Assembly (NCBI RefSeq): GCF_029846235.1
Contig: NZ_JARVWP010000002.1
Span: 124,001 to 188,000 of the forward strand
Reading direction: 5' to 3'
Length of the DNA stretch: 64,000 nt
Origin: Bradyrhizobium sp. CER78
GTDB taxonomy: Bacteria; Pseudomonadota; Alphaproteobacteria; Rhizobiales; Xanthobacteraceae
The notes under the pieces were generated by a model. It was not told the origin of the DNA, searched no databases, and saw nothing but the letters and a program-made list of their open reading frames with translations. Shown here one piece after another: positions 9,020 through 16,446 of the stretch. The first letter of the stretch is position 1. The number at the start of each line of letters is the position of its first letter. The position numbers were made by a program, and so were the translations under genes.

Positions 9020-9613
9020 TTAGTGCTTGCACACCCGCACGCCGCGCAACAGCAGGGCGATCAGGGCATCGATCCGCGACGGGCATTCAGGCTTGGCCCA
9101 TTCCTCGGCATGCGCCGGGTGATGGTAGCGGACGGTCGCGTCGAACACGGCGCGCGCGGTCGCCTTGACGTCGTCCATCTCGAACACACCCTGCGCGACA
9201 CCGTCGGACAGGATTTTTGCGATCAGGTCGACCTGCTTGTCCTTGTAGGCTTCCACCACCTCGCGCGCGCCCTGCGCCAGCGCGAGGTAGGTCGCGAACA
9301 TCTCCGGATCGTCGCAGACCTTCTTCTGCTTGATCGAGAAGGCGGTGCGCAGCCATTTCTCCAGCCGTTCCGGCGCCGGGCCGGAGCCGGCTGCGATCTT
9401 GCACAGCGGCTCGTTGGCGCGGTCGAGCCAGCGCTTGGCGACCGCGTCGCGCAGCGAGGCCTTGCTGGGGAAGTGACGGTAGACGCTGCCGTGGCTGACA
9501 TCCAGCGCACGGGCAACGTCGACAACGGTGGCCTTGGTCAGCCCGTAGCGCCTCAAGACATCCTCAGTTGCCTCAAGGATCCGCTCGGGTGTCAAAACCA
9601 CCGCCTCGTTCAT
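9020..9613 (-). CDS. TetR/AcrR family transcriptional regulator
   Basis: 197-residue TetR-type repressor. The N-terminal DNA-binding region (about residues 8-55) has ILEATEDVLRRYGLTKATV followed by the helix-turn-helix DVARALDVSHGSVYRHFPSK, with the signature YRHF. The C-terminal part is an all-helical ligand domain of unknown specificity. Its ATG overlaps the stop of a 44-codon reading frame upstream (ATGA), and a promoter and a 9-bp palindrome lie further upstream, so self-repression is likely. Confidence 0.92.
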   Translation of the reverse strand: MNEAVVLTPERILEATEDVLRRYGLTKATVVDVARALDVSHGSVYRHFPSKASLRDAVAKRWLDRANEPLCKIAAGSGPAPERLEKWLRTAFSIKQKKVCDDPEMFATYLALAQGAREVVEAYKDKQVDLIAKILSDGVAQGVFEMDDVKATARAVFDATVRYHHPAHAEEWAKPECPSRIDALIALLLRGVRVCKH

Positions 9614-9744
9614 GCGTTTACCGTCTGGTTATCGCCGTCCTGCCCGCGGGTGAACTTGGCGGCCTGGGCAGCCAAATGGCGGGCGACGCGAAGGTTGAGC
9701 CACTGTTGAATCTGGGCGGTCAATTGGAAGATTTCTATCGTCAT
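9610..9744 (-). CDS. Small 44-residue protein translationally coupled to TetR
   Basis: An ATG at 9744 preceded by GAAGGA at 9-14 bases opens a 44-codon frame starting MTIEIFQLTAQIQQWLNLRV and ending exactly on the TetR start (ATGA overlap). It is predicted mainly helical and has several basic residues. No family recognised. The good ribosome-binding site and exact overlap argue that it is translated. It could be a real small protein or simply a leader that brings ribosomes to TetR. Confidence 0.55.
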   Translation of the reverse strand: MTIEIFQLTAQIQQWLNLRVARHLAAQAAKFTRGQDGDNQTVNA

Positions 9745-9839
9745 GGAGGTAGTCCTTCGAGGTAATCAAATCAGGTTCGGCTCCCCCGGCCAAAACGCCG
9801 GAACAGCCACTGGGCGCCCTCCTCCCTTGGGCTGGTGAG

Positions 9840-9869
9840 TATATACACCATCTCGCTGACAGATTTCAA
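9840..9869 (-). promoter_or_regulatory. Sigma-70-type promoter for the small ORF-TetR unit
   Basis: On the minus strand a TTGAAA -35 box (9864-9869) and a TATATA -10 box (9840-9845) are separated by 18 bases. Both are near consensus and the site lies about 95 bases upstream of the 44-codon frame. The -35 box lies largely within the spacer of the palindrome at 9856-9879, so a repressor bound there would block RNA polymerase. Confidence 0.65.
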
Positions 9870-9879
9870 TATCTGTCAG
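9856..9879. promoter_or_regulatory. Probable TetR operator (perfect 9-bp inverted repeat)
   Basis: CTGACAGAT and ATCTGTCAG are perfect inverted arms separated by six bases (TTCAAT). Size and symmetry fit a TetR dimer site. It overlaps the -35 element of the promoter reading toward the TetR gene and faces the small membrane-protein gene at 10059 on the other side. Confidence 0.7.
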
Positions 9880-10058
9880 ACAATATTTTGTGAAATGATA
9901 CCCGGATGCCGGGGAGCCCGCCTGTCGGGTCCAGCTCTGGGGCCCTACACCGTTCCGTGAGCAGCGGGGCGATCCGCCGGGGCGTGCATATGTCTCGATA
10001 CGGCCAGCCCAAGACCAGCCAAAGACCAGCCCAAGAAAGGTTGCCAGGAGAGCTTTGC

Positions 10059-10172
10059 ATGGACCGCCCAATCACCTTCAAGGAGATCGCCAAGATCACC
10101 GCCGGCGCGGTGGCCTCGCTCGTCATTGTCGGGTGGCTGATGGTTGTCGCGATCGCATTCCTGTCGGTGTGA
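10059..10172 (+). CDS. 37-residue single-pass membrane peptide
   Basis: ATG at 10059 has AGGAG eight bases upstream. The product starts MDRPITFKEIAKITAG and ends in one hydrophobic helix (AVASLVIVGWLMVVAIAF). Basic and acidic residues precede the helix, suggesting an N-in orientation. A strong hairpin terminator follows 26 bases after the stop. No family recognised. Position opposite the TetR operator suggests it may be the divergent, TetR-controlled gene; that is inference. Confidence 0.5.
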   Translation: MDRPITFKEIAKITAGAVASLVIVGWLMVVAIAFLSV

Positions 10173-10197
10173 GGATCGCTTGGTGGCGCCGGAATCG

Positions 10198-10227
10198 AAA
10201 GGGGCCGCTTCACGCAGCGGCCCCTTT
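10198..10227. terminator. Strong hairpin terminator after the small membrane-protein gene
   Basis: A perfect 12-bp stem AAAGGGGCCGCT/AGCGGCCCCTTT with a six-base loop. A-rich and T-rich ends on the two sides make it able to work in either direction. Confidence 0.85.
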
Positions 10228-10383
10228 GCCGGGAAAATGGCTTCGGGATAAAATCTAGCCCCGGTTAGGAGTTAGATTACACCGAGCTGACGGTTGGCGG
10301 GATTCCGGATCACTACTGTCCACTCCGCTGACCGATTATTGGCGATCCCTATTTTTATGCCATCTCTGTGAGTGCGCGTCGTC

Positions 10384-10992
10384 CTACTGCTGCTCATCCT
10401 TGGGCGGCATCCGGGGCGGTGGCAGCGGCGTGAACACTGATCCCTGCGCGCCCGCCGGCGGGGCCACGAACGTCCCCGTGGTGGAGTCGCCACCGGTGGT
10501 CTCCACGATCGTCTTCGGCGTGATGTACTCCCTGACGAAGTCCATGATGGTGCCGTCGCCGCCGCCGAAATCGGCCGCCCGTCCACCCTGCGGATGGCCG
10601 GCCTTGATCTCGTTGTCGGCGGTGTGGGTCTGCTCGGCCAGCGCATCGCTGTAGGGAATGCGGAAGGCGCGCGGCACCGCGCTCGGCCGGTTGTCCTCGT
10701 CAAGCTCCTCGACCCAGAGATAGATCGAACCCGGATCGCCCTCCAGCGAATGCGGCTCCACGATCCGCGTCGACAGCAGCTTGAAGTTCGCCGGCAGCTT
10801 CTCCGCTGAGGCCCAGCCGAGCAGGCCGCGCATGCCACCGAAGCTGACGAAATAGAAGACGGTGGTCACGACGATGACGACCGCCTTCAGCGACCAGTGC
10901 AGCCGCGCATAGACCAGCACGATCAAGAGCAGCGCACCAACCGCCGCATAGGCGACCGCAAGCGTGAGGATGACGGATTGCAGACTAATCAC
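10384..10992 (-). CDS. Conserved membrane protein of the ExbB-like operon, unknown function
   Basis: 202 residues. Two N-terminal hydrophobic segments (about 7-28 and 36-56, VVIVVTTVFYFVSFGG) are followed by a soluble region containing IYLWVEELDEDNRPSAVPRA and a Pro/Gly-rich tail. It overlaps the preceding gene by 8 bases, so it is the third gene of a coupled operon with the DUF2135-like protein and the proton-channel protein. No domain recognised. The soluble part would lie on the periplasmic or cytoplasmic side depending on topology; I cannot tell which. Confidence 0.75.
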   Translation of the reverse strand: MISLQSVILTLAVAYAAVGALLLIVLVYARLHWSLKAVVIVVTTVFYFVSFGGMRGLLGWASAEKLPANFKLLSTRIVEPHSLEGDPGSIYLWVEELDEDNRPSAVPRAFRIPYSDALAEQTHTADNEIKAGHPQGGRAADFGGGDGTIMDFVREYITPKTIVETTGGDSTTGTFVAPPAGAQGSVFTPLPPPRMPPKDEQQ

Positions 10993-11674
10993 GGCGGAGC
11001 ACCCTTACGCCGGATCTCGGAACGCCGGTGCTCGGATCGAGGTCGGCGCCGTTGCGCCAACTGCTGCGGAAGGTCTCGAGCAGCGATTTCGGCCGCCGGT
11101 CGACGTTGATCACCTTGCCCTCGGCGTCGAGACGAAATCGGACCGCGGTCTTCTCGTCGCCGGTGTGATCGACGGTCAGCTTGTCGTCGAAGATCACCTG
11201 CGCCGTCGGATTGAGCTTCTGCACCTTCACATTGGCCTGCACCGGCTCACCGGTCGTCGCCTGGAAATGCGAGACGTTGACGGTGTATTCGCCGGCGACG
11301 ACGCCGCGCAAGGTGACGATCTCCTCGCGGATTGGCGAGGCGATCTTCTTGCCGTTGACCACGATGAAGTCGTTGGCGCCGCCGCGGTCGTCGCGGTCGA
11401 GCGTCAGGAAGCCGGCCTCGCGATGCCGGTACCAGGCGATGTTGCCGGCGGGGTCCTGTACAAACAGGTCGAGATCGTCGGGATGGTTGTCCGGCCAGTC
11501 CATCGTGATGATGAACTCCGCCTTGGATTCGATCTTGCCGTCCTTGGAGTCCGGCGACACCGCAAGCAGCGCCAGGAAGAACAGGAACGCGATCACCTGC
11601 AGCGCCTTGAACAGCATGACACCAAGGGGATCGAACGGTTCCTCGCGCGGATAGAGCCCGAACTCGTCCATCAT
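10985..11674 (-). CDS. Single-pass protein with DUF2135/YfaP-like periplasmic domain, ExbD-like position
   Basis: 229 residues. A short cytoplasmic start with EEPFDPLGVML leads into one membrane helix (about 19-42, LQVIAFLFFLALLAV). The rest is a predicted beta-rich domain with MDWPDNHPDDLDLFVQDPAG and GGFxxLDRDD-like FLTLDRDDRGG, resembling the DUF2135/YfaP pattern as I remember it. N-in single-pass topology next to an ExbB-like gene is what ExbD/TolR have, but there is no Asp inside the helix. It overlaps both neighbours in the operon (4 and 8 bases). Confidence 0.78.
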   Translation of the reverse strand: MMDEFGLYPREEPFDPLGVMLFKALQVIAFLFFLALLAVSPDSKDGKIESKAEFIITMDWPDNHPDDLDLFVQDPAGNIAWYRHREAGFLTLDRDDRGGANDFIVVNGKKIASPIREEIVTLRGVVAGEYTVNVSHFQATTGEPVQANVKVQKLNPTAQVIFDDKLTVDHTGDEKTAVRFRLDAEGKVINVDRRPKSLLETFRSSWRNGADLDPSTGVPRSGVRVLRRD

Positions 11675-12438
11675 GGCGGCGTACCAAGGCGGCGTTCCAG
11701 GGCCGGCGTGACGTGAGTCTCGGTCAGCACGACGGCATCGGAGAACACCCGCTGGGTCGCGGAATCCAGCATGTAGTACTGGATGCGGACCAGGATCGAC
11801 CCGATCAACCCGGCCAGCGTCGTATACATCGCAACCGCCATGCCGTCGCTCATCAGGCCCATCGACGATTTCATCGCGACCTTGTCGGCGGCATCGAGCG
11901 AAGCGATCGGCGCCAGCATGATGATGAAGCCGATGATGGTGCCGAGCAGGCCGAGCTTCATCAGCGTGTCGGAGACGAAGGCGCCGAAACCGTTCGAGCC
12001 GCGCAGACGGTCGGCCAGCGTCCGCAGCAGCAGGGTCTGGTCAATCCGGCCTTTGGCTTGCGCGTCGGCCTTCTGCACCAGGCTCTTGATGTGATCGGTG
12101 ACGAGGCCACGCGGCAAGCCGCGCGCGTCAGCAGCAAGCGCCTTGGCGCCGTCGGGCGCGGCGAAGATCGTGCGGCAGGACCGCGCCACCTCGCCTTCCC
12201 GCGCGATCGCCCGCGTGCGCCAGAAGCAATGGATGCAGGTGACGATGTAGAGCACGGCGATGACGCTGGAAATGTAGGTGCGGTCGGAACTGACCATCAG
12301 GCGGATCAGCCCGTAGCGCCACAGCAGGAAGGCGGCGAAGATCGAAAGGCCGGTGAAGATCATCCAGAGCAGCAGGACACTGCGCTCCGCCGCGTCCGTG
12401 CCGGCCGGTGCGGCCGCAGCCTCGACCTTGGCGTCCAT
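11671..12438 (-). CDS. MotA/TolQ/ExbB-type proton channel family protein
   Basis: 255 residues with hydrophobic helices near 22-42, 55-72, 160-180 and 205-225. The C-terminal pair carries the family pattern LMKLGLLGTIIGFIIML and GMAVAMYTTLAGLIGSIL, the part that forms the ion channel in ExbB, TolQ and MotA. A long cytoplasmic loop separates the helix pairs, as in that family. The ATG at 12438 is chosen for AGGAG ten bases upstream. It heads a three-gene coupled operon and is divergent from a sensor kinase. Use of the proton motive force is inferred from family. Confidence 0.88.
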   Translation of the reverse strand: MDAKVEAAAAPAGTDAAERSVLLLWMIFTGLSIFAAFLLWRYGLIRLMVSSDRTYISSVIAVLYIVTCIHCFWRTRAIAREGEVARSCRTIFAAPDGAKALAADARGLPRGLVTDHIKSLVQKADAQAKGRIDQTLLLRTLADRLRGSNGFGAFVSDTLMKLGLLGTIIGFIIMLAPIASLDAADKVAMKSSMGLMSDGMAVAMYTTLAGLIGSILVRIQYYMLDSATQRVFSDAVVLTETHVTPALERRLGTPP

Positions 12439-12687
12439 GCTGCGTTCGCTCCTGTAGCGGTTGTTCCGCGAGGCCCGCGTGAGAACCTCGCTGATGGTTA
12501 GAGCAGAGCCGGCGGGCGCCGTCCAAAGACTTCTGCCCAAGTTTCGTCGGGCAAATTTCCCGACCTGCATAACCTGGCACGCTTGCGATTGGCGGGGAAC
12601 AGCGGTGCTGTTAGCATCACCCCGCCCGTTTCAGCATGAAGCCGCATCACGCTTGTTCGGCTCATGCTCCGGCCGTGGAGTGATCGC

Positions 12688-14058
12688 ATGCGCCTCGTGC
12701 TTCAACTGGTCGCCCGCCTGCTCGTCATTGTCGCGCTATGCCTTGGCGCCGCCACCGTCTGGGCCACGATCGACGCCTATCGCAGCGTCGATCGCGCGAC
12801 GTCGGCATCCGCCGAGCGTGTCTCGCAGGCGCTGGAGGCGCTGTACTGGCGCGAATTGCTGCTGCGCAGCAACCGGATGCGCGAACAACTGCTGCCGGCG
12901 CCGGACTGGCGCACCATCGAAACCATGGGACTGATCGCGCCGGGTATCTGCGTGCAGTTCGAACCGGCCGGCGCCTTCGAGAAGCCGCTCTGCGGCCAGA
13001 GCAAGGGGATCGGCAAGGCTCCGCCACGCTGGTTCGCGGCCACCGTGCAGGCGCTGCTCGGCGAGCACGCCACCGTCGAGCGGCCGATCAGCGCCCGCGC
13101 CGCGACCGCCGGAACCGTCCGCGCCATCGCCGATCCGGACGCTGCGATCGCGCTCGCCTGGCAACACATCCTGGACAACATCCATGTCGCGCTGCTGATG
13201 GCGCTCGCCATCGCGCTGCTCGCCTCGCTGGCGATCGCGCATACGCTGGCGCCCGCCCACTCGATCGTGTCGGCGTTGCGGCGCATGGCCGATGGCGAGT
13301 ACCGCACGCCATTGCCGCGCGTCCGCTCGATGGAGCTTGCGATGATCGGACGCGCTGTCGGCGATCTCGGCGATCGCCTCGCGCAGGCCGAGGAGGAACG
13401 CACCGTGCTGACACGGCGGCTGCTCGAAATCCGCAGCGACGAACGCCGCGCGCTGGCGCGCGAGCTGCATGACGAGTTCGGCCAGAACCTCACCGCGATC
13501 CTGGCCTTCGCCAACACGATCGAGGCGAGCGCCGGCGACAAATACGCCGCCGGTACGGAAATTGCGCAGGATGCACGGATGATCTCGCAGGCGACGCGCC
13601 GCATCATCGCCTGCCTGCGCGACACGTTGAACCGGCTGCGCCATCCGCCGGCCGAGGAGCTCGGGCTGGAGGCAAGCCTGGTCGATCTCGTCGACAGCTG
13701 GCGATCGCGCGCCGCGCAACCGATGATCCAGCTCGATCTGCAGGGCGACCTCGCCGACATCAGCGGCACGGTTGCCGTAACCGCCTATCGGGTGGCGCAG
13801 GAATGCCTGACCAATGCGCTGCGCCACAGCTCGGCGCGCGAGATCGTGCTGCGGATCGAACGGCGCAGTGGAACCGAGAACGCGCTGCTGGTGCGGGTCG
13901 AGGATGACGGCGGCGGCGATGCCGCCAAGGTGGCGCAGTCGGCGGGCTTCGGCCTCACCGGCGTCAGCGAGCGCGTCGCTGCGCTCGGCGGCTCGCTGTC
14001 GATCGCGCGCGCCAGCCGCGGCCTCTCCGTCGCCGCCACGATCCCGCTCGCCGCCTGA
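12688..14058 (+). CDS. Sensor histidine kinase, NarX/UhpB (HisKA_3) type
   Basis: 456 residues. Helix 1 at about 5-28, a periplasmic region of about 130 residues, helix 2 near 165-190, and a HAMP-like linker precede a HisKA_3 domain with phospho-acceptor His261 in ARELHDEFGQNLT. The HATPase domain has AYRVAQECLTNALRHSSA (N box), VEDDGGG and GFGLTGVSERVAALGG. ATG 12688 is preferred over 12664 because GGAG sits eight bases ahead. The response regulator follows 1 base after the stop. The signal is unknown. Confidence 0.93.
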   Translation: MRLVLQLVARLLVIVALCLGAATVWATIDAYRSVDRATSASAERVSQALEALYWRELLLRSNRMREQLLPAPDWRTIETMGLIAPGICVQFEPAGAFEKPLCGQSKGIGKAPPRWFAATVQALLGEHATVERPISARAATAGTVRAIADPDAAIALAWQHILDNIHVALLMALAIALLASLAIAHTLAPAHSIVSALRRMADGEYRTPLPRVRSMELAMIGRAVGDLGDRLAQAEEERTVLTRRLLEIRSDERRALARELHDEFGQNLTAILAFANTIEASAGDKYAAGTEIAQDARMISQATRRIIACLRDTLNRLRHPPAEELGLEASLVDLVDSWRSRAAQPMIQLDLQGDLADISGTVAVTAYRVAQECLTNALRHSSAREIVLRIERRSGTENALLVRVEDDGGGDAAKVAQSAGFGLTGVSERVAALGGSLSIARASRGLSVAATIPLAA

Positions 14059-14059
14059 G

Positions 14060-14743
14060 ATGACGACCGCGAAGCTGACAGCCGTGAAGATGACAGCAGT
14101 GAAGACTCGGGGAATCTCGATCCTGCTGGTGGACGACCATCCGGTGGTCCGTCAGGGCTATCGGCGCGTGCTCGAGCATCAGGACGATTTCAGCGTGGTC
14201 GCCGAGGCCGACAACGCCGCCAATGCCTACCGCGCCTTCAAGTCGCACGGGCCCGATGTGGTGGTGATGGACATCTCGATGCCGGGCGCCAGCGGGCTGG
14301 AGGCGATCCGCAACATCCGCGCGCGCGATGCCGACGCCCGCATCCTGGTCTTCAGCATGCACAGCGAGGCGGCCCAGGTGAAGGCGGCGTTCGGCGCCGG
14401 CGCCTCCGGCTTCGTCACCAAGGGCAGCGAGCCGGCCGAGCTGATCGCCGCGATCCGCTCGGTTGCGCGCGGCGAGCATGCGATGAGCGATGACGTCGCG
14501 CGGGTGCTCGCGCTGGAGAGCCTGGTGCCGACCAAATCGGCGCTCGACCAGCTCGGCGAGCGGGAGATCGAGATCCTCCGGCAATTCGCGGCCGGCCACA
14601 CCAAGGAGCAGATCGCCACCAACCTCAATCTCAGCACCAAGACCGTGCAGAACTACCACTATCTGATCAAGGCCAAGACCGGCCTGCGGACCGACGCCCA
14701 GCTGGTCCGCCTCGCCGTCGAATGCGGCCTGGCGAACCTCTAA
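14060..14743 (+). CDS. NarL/LuxR-family response regulator
   Basis: 227 residues. Receiver domain with acidic pair in ILLVDDHPVVRQG, phospho-acceptor Asp71 in VVMDISMPG, Thr/Ser switch in FSMHS and Lys in GFVTKGS. The C-terminal LuxR-type helix-turn-helix reads LGEREIEILRQFAAG then KEQIATNLNLSTKTVQNYH. The gene starts 1 base after the kinase stop, so they form one unit. Targets are unknown; the divergent channel operon at 10384-12438 is an obvious candidate. Confidence 0.94.
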   Translation: MTTAKLTAVKMTAVKTRGISILLVDDHPVVRQGYRRVLEHQDDFSVVAEADNAANAYRAFKSHGPDVVVMDISMPGASGLEAIRNIRARDADARILVFSMHSEAAQVKAAFGAGASGFVTKGSEPAELIAAIRSVARGEHAMSDDVARVLALESLVPTKSALDQLGEREIEILRQFAAGHTKEQIATNLNLSTKTVQNYHYLIKAKTGLRTDAQLVRLAVECGLANL

Positions 14744-14744
14744 C

Positions 14745-14892
14745 CGCTCCCTCTCCCCGTTCTTACGGGGAGAGGGTTGGGATGAGCGACTATCTCCGCG
14801 AAGACGCTGACAGCCGAATTCGCGGAGGCTCCCCCTCACCCGGAACGCATCTGGCGATGCGTTCCGGCCTCTCCCCGCAAGCGGGACGAGGC
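14745..14892. repeat. 148-bp dispersed palindromic repeat, copy 2
   Basis: Same element as at 4471-4618: begins CGCTCCCTCTCCCCGTTCTT, shares ACGGGGAGAGGGTTGGG, the block CCCCCTCACCCGGAACGCATC and the closing hairpin. It starts two bases after the response-regulator stop codon, so it may end that transcript. The remaining bases up to purB (14893-15053) show no gene. Confidence 0.85.
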
Positions 14893-15053
14893 GAAGCAAG
14901 GCCGGGCTACGGACCGCCGATTTCGGCCGGTTTTCCCCGCAAAATGCCCCGAATGGGTGGCTTCACCCGGCCCAATTTGCTAAAGCGCAGCGTAAAAACA
15001 AATTGGCCGGAGCGCGTTTTGCGCGCCCCGCCCCGCTCGATTCGGAGTTCTCG

Positions 15054-16361
15054 ATGATCCCCCGTTATACCCGCCCGGAAATGGCCTCCATCTGGGAGCC
15101 GCAGGCGCGTTTCAAGATCTGGTTCGAGATCGAGGCGCATGCCGCCGACGCGCTGGCCGAGCTCGGCGTGATCCCCAAGGAAGCCGCCAGGACGATCTGG
15201 GCCAAGGGCAAGGACGCCACCTTCGACGTCGCGCGGATCGACGAGATCGAGCGTGAGACCAAGCACGACGTCATCGCCTTCCTGACCCATCTCGCCGAGA
15301 TCGTCGGCCCCGAGGCGCGCTTCGTGCACCAGGGCATGACCTCCTCCGACGTGCTCGACACCTGCCTTAACGTCCAGCTCAAGCGTGCTGCCGACCTCCT
15401 GATCGCCGACCTCGACCGGGTGCTGGCGGCGTTGAAAACCCGCGCCTTCGAGCACAAGATGACGCCGACCATCGGCCGCTCGCACGGCATCCATGCCGAG
15501 CCGGTCACCTTCGGCCTCAAGCTCGCCTACGCCCATGCCGAGTTCGCCCGCGCCCGGGCCCGCCTGGTCGCCGCGCGCGACGAAATTTCGACCTGCGCGA
15601 TTTCGGGCGCGGTCGGTACGTTCGCGCAGATCGACCCGCGGGTCGAAGAGCACGTTGCGAAAGCGATGGGCCTGCGGCCGGAGCCGGTCTCGACCCAGGT
15701 GATCCCGCGCGACCGTCACGCGATGTATTTCGCCACCCTCGGCGTGATCGCCGCCTCGGTCGAACGGCTCGCGGTGGAGGTGCGCCATCTGCAGCGCACC
15801 GAGGTGCTGGAAGCTGAGGAGTTCTTCTCCGAGGGCCAGAAGGGCTCGTCGGCGATGCCGCACAAGCGCAACCCGGTGCTGTCGGAAAACCTCTCCGGCC
15901 TGTCGCGCATGGTGCGCGCCTATGTGACGCCGGCGCTGGAGAACGTCGCGCTGTGGCATGAGCGTGACATCTCTCACTCCTCGGCCGAACGCATGATGGG
16001 CCCCGATGCCACCGTTACGCTCGACTTCGCGCTGGTCCGCCTCGCCGGCCTGATCGAGAAGCTCCTGGTCTATCCGCAGAACATGCAGAAGAACCTCGAC
16101 CGGCTCGGCGGCCTGGTGCATTCGCAGCGCGTGCTGATCGCGCTGACCCAGAAGGGCGCCAGCCGCGAGGACGCCTACAAATTCGTGCAGCGCAACGCGA
16201 TGCCGGTGTGGCGCGGCGAAGGCGACTTCCAGACGCTGCTGAAGAACGACCCCGACGTGAAGAAGTACATGAGCGATGCCGAGATCGAGGAGAAGTTCGA
16301 CCTCGGCTATCACCTCAAGCACGTCGACACGATCTTCAAGCGGGTGTTCGGCGAGGCCTGA
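15054..16361 (+). CDS. purB: Adenylosuccinate lyase
   Basis: Fumarase-superfamily lyase that acts twice in purine synthesis: SAICAR to AICAR and adenylosuccinate to AMP. 435 residues starting MIPRYTRPEMASIW, with the family blocks VHQGMTSSDVLDT, TIGRSHGIHAEPVTFG and the signature GSSAMPHKRNPVLSENLSG that holds the mobile catalytic serine loop. ATG 15054 follows CGGAG; an upstream in-frame extension is not family-like. It is separated from the other pur genes by about 20 kb. Confidence 0.97.
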   Translation: MIPRYTRPEMASIWEPQARFKIWFEIEAHAADALAELGVIPKEAARTIWAKGKDATFDVARIDEIERETKHDVIAFLTHLAEIVGPEARFVHQGMTSSDVLDTCLNVQLKRAADLLIADLDRVLAALKTRAFEHKMTPTIGRSHGIHAEPVTFGLKLAYAHAEFARARARLVAARDEISTCAISGAVGTFAQIDPRVEEHVAKAMGLRPEPVSTQVIPRDRHAMYFATLGVIAASVERLAVEVRHLQRTEVLEAEEFFSEGQKGSSAMPHKRNPVLSENLSGLSRMVRAYVTPALENVALWHERDISHSSAERMMGPDATVTLDFALVRLAGLIEKLLVYPQNMQKNLDRLGGLVHSQRVLIALTQKGASREDAYKFVQRNAMPVWRGEGDFQTLLKNDPDVKKYMSDAEIEEKFDLGYHLKHVDTIFKRVFGEA

Positions 16362-16446
16362 GGGAGGCCGCCATTCCCGCGTGACATCGCGGCGGGTTGC
16401 GCTACGCTGACCCGCCCTACGCAATCACAAGAAACGGACGCTCCCC

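Noticed and set aside
9766..10071. 101-codon minus-strand frame
   Set aside because: It runs across the TetR operator and promoter and has no ribosome-binding site; composition is unlike coding sequence.
10384..12438. The ExbB/MotA-like operon as a Zorya-type phage defence system
   Set aside because: There is a MotA-type channel, but the second protein lacks an OmpA-like peptidoglycan-binding domain and no ZorC/D/E-like or nuclease/helicase gene is nearby.
12736..13827. Long minus-strand frame over the sensor kinase
   Set aside because: A high-G+C shadow of the histidine kinase gene, with no ribosome-binding site and no recognisable domain.
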